From: Aurelia coerulea
Lineage: Eukaryota; Cnidaria; Scyphozoa; Semaeostomeae; Ulmaridae
Assembly (NCBI GenBank): GCA_039566865.1
Contig: CM076962.1
Span: 10,410,743 to 10,474,742, forward strand
DNA: 64,000 nt
Reading direction: 5' to 3'
This document shows, in pieces, positions 63,714 to 64,000 of this stretch (position 1 is its first letter; each line of letters starts with the position of its first letter). Both the position numbers and the translations under genes were made by a program. Under the pieces are notes generated by a model. That model did no database searches, was not told where the DNA came from, and saw only the letters and a list, made by a program, of their open reading frames with translations.

Positions 63714-64000
63714 ATGGCATTAGTGATATCAAAGCATATTTTGTACCAATTAAAGTTTCTTTTTTGTAGAGACCTCACAATAAAAATCATGATTAGCAAT
63801 TGAAAGATAGTCCAATGTAATAGACCAGTACTGGAACTGTGCCTTTTAAAGCTGCCCTGGAGTGCCTTTCCTAATTCTCATTAATATATATTGGTTTGCA
63901 TTTGCAAACTAAATAATTGTGTGTTTAGGTTAACTCAGAGTATCCAAAAGCCCCTAGAGGAGCAACTCACCATAAAATATTAACAGGGAATATGAAAAAT
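63714..64000. other. Unassigned right edge
   Basis: AT-rich, no feature recognised. It should lie upstream of or between further exons of the host coiled-coil gene. Confidence 0.3.

Noticed and set aside
1..64000. Bacterial operons, CRISPR arrays, riboswitches or rho-independent terminators
   Set aside because: Gene structure, introns and element content are those of an animal genome; no spacer-repeat array and no tRNA/rRNA was recognised by eye.

Overview
The window looks like a transposon-saturated intron/intergenic stretch of an invertebrate animal genome. A cnidarian is my best guess: AT-rich DNA, CR1/L2-like and RTE-like LINEs with cnidarian-style ORF1s, a Penelope-like element carrying a hammerhead ribozyme motif, a P2X7-C-terminus-like cysteine domain gene, Kolobok-like and hAT transposases. 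This is judged by eye, with no database search. Exons are short with GT/AG borders; there are no operons or bacterial signals. I saw no tRNA, rRNA or CRISPR array.

Layout. 1-7.2 kb: LINE remnants, a TA-flanked MITE, a small hAT with an 8-bp duplication (2063-2768), and a TTAA-flanked element (3534-6789) that contains a foldback element with ~0.5 kb arms (3805-6126). 7.2-13.4 kb: a LINE ORF1 fragment, then a three-exon P2X7-C-terminus-like pseudogene (+) whose second intron holds a LINE with an intact 1028-residue EN-RT ORF (9406-12492). 14.2-21.0 kb: a convergent (-) multi-exon Kolobok-like transposase pseudogene with TTAA and TA elements in an intron. 21.2-25.8 kb: three LINE remnants and two MITEs. 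26.8-30.1 kb: palindromic MITE, nested LINE/TTAA elements.

30.7-63.0 kb: four short coiled-coil exons on the minus strand, all joining in phase, form part of a real host gene. Its introns hold nearly everything else: a complete hAT transposon with an apparently intact two-exon transposase (32856-37703), a 2.85 kb LINE with a 12-bp duplication (38040-40891), a Penelope-like fragment with ribozyme (41600-42205), a large element whose arms are a higher-order minisatellite (43692-47228) nested in another long-TIR element, and a three-level nest of retroelements (50135-55250). Near the right end are a TTAA element with a Mutator-like ORF fragment, a solo minisatellite arm, an RTE-like LINE split by a small DNA element, and a (GA)n tract.

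How it fits together: the non-host content is mostly serial insertion. Several events can be ordered because reading frames resume across the insert or because target-site duplications survive. Two TTAA-flanked families sit close to the decayed Kolobok-like (TTAA-type) transposase, and a family of TA-CCGGGTG-ended MITEs recurs at least six times with different interiors.
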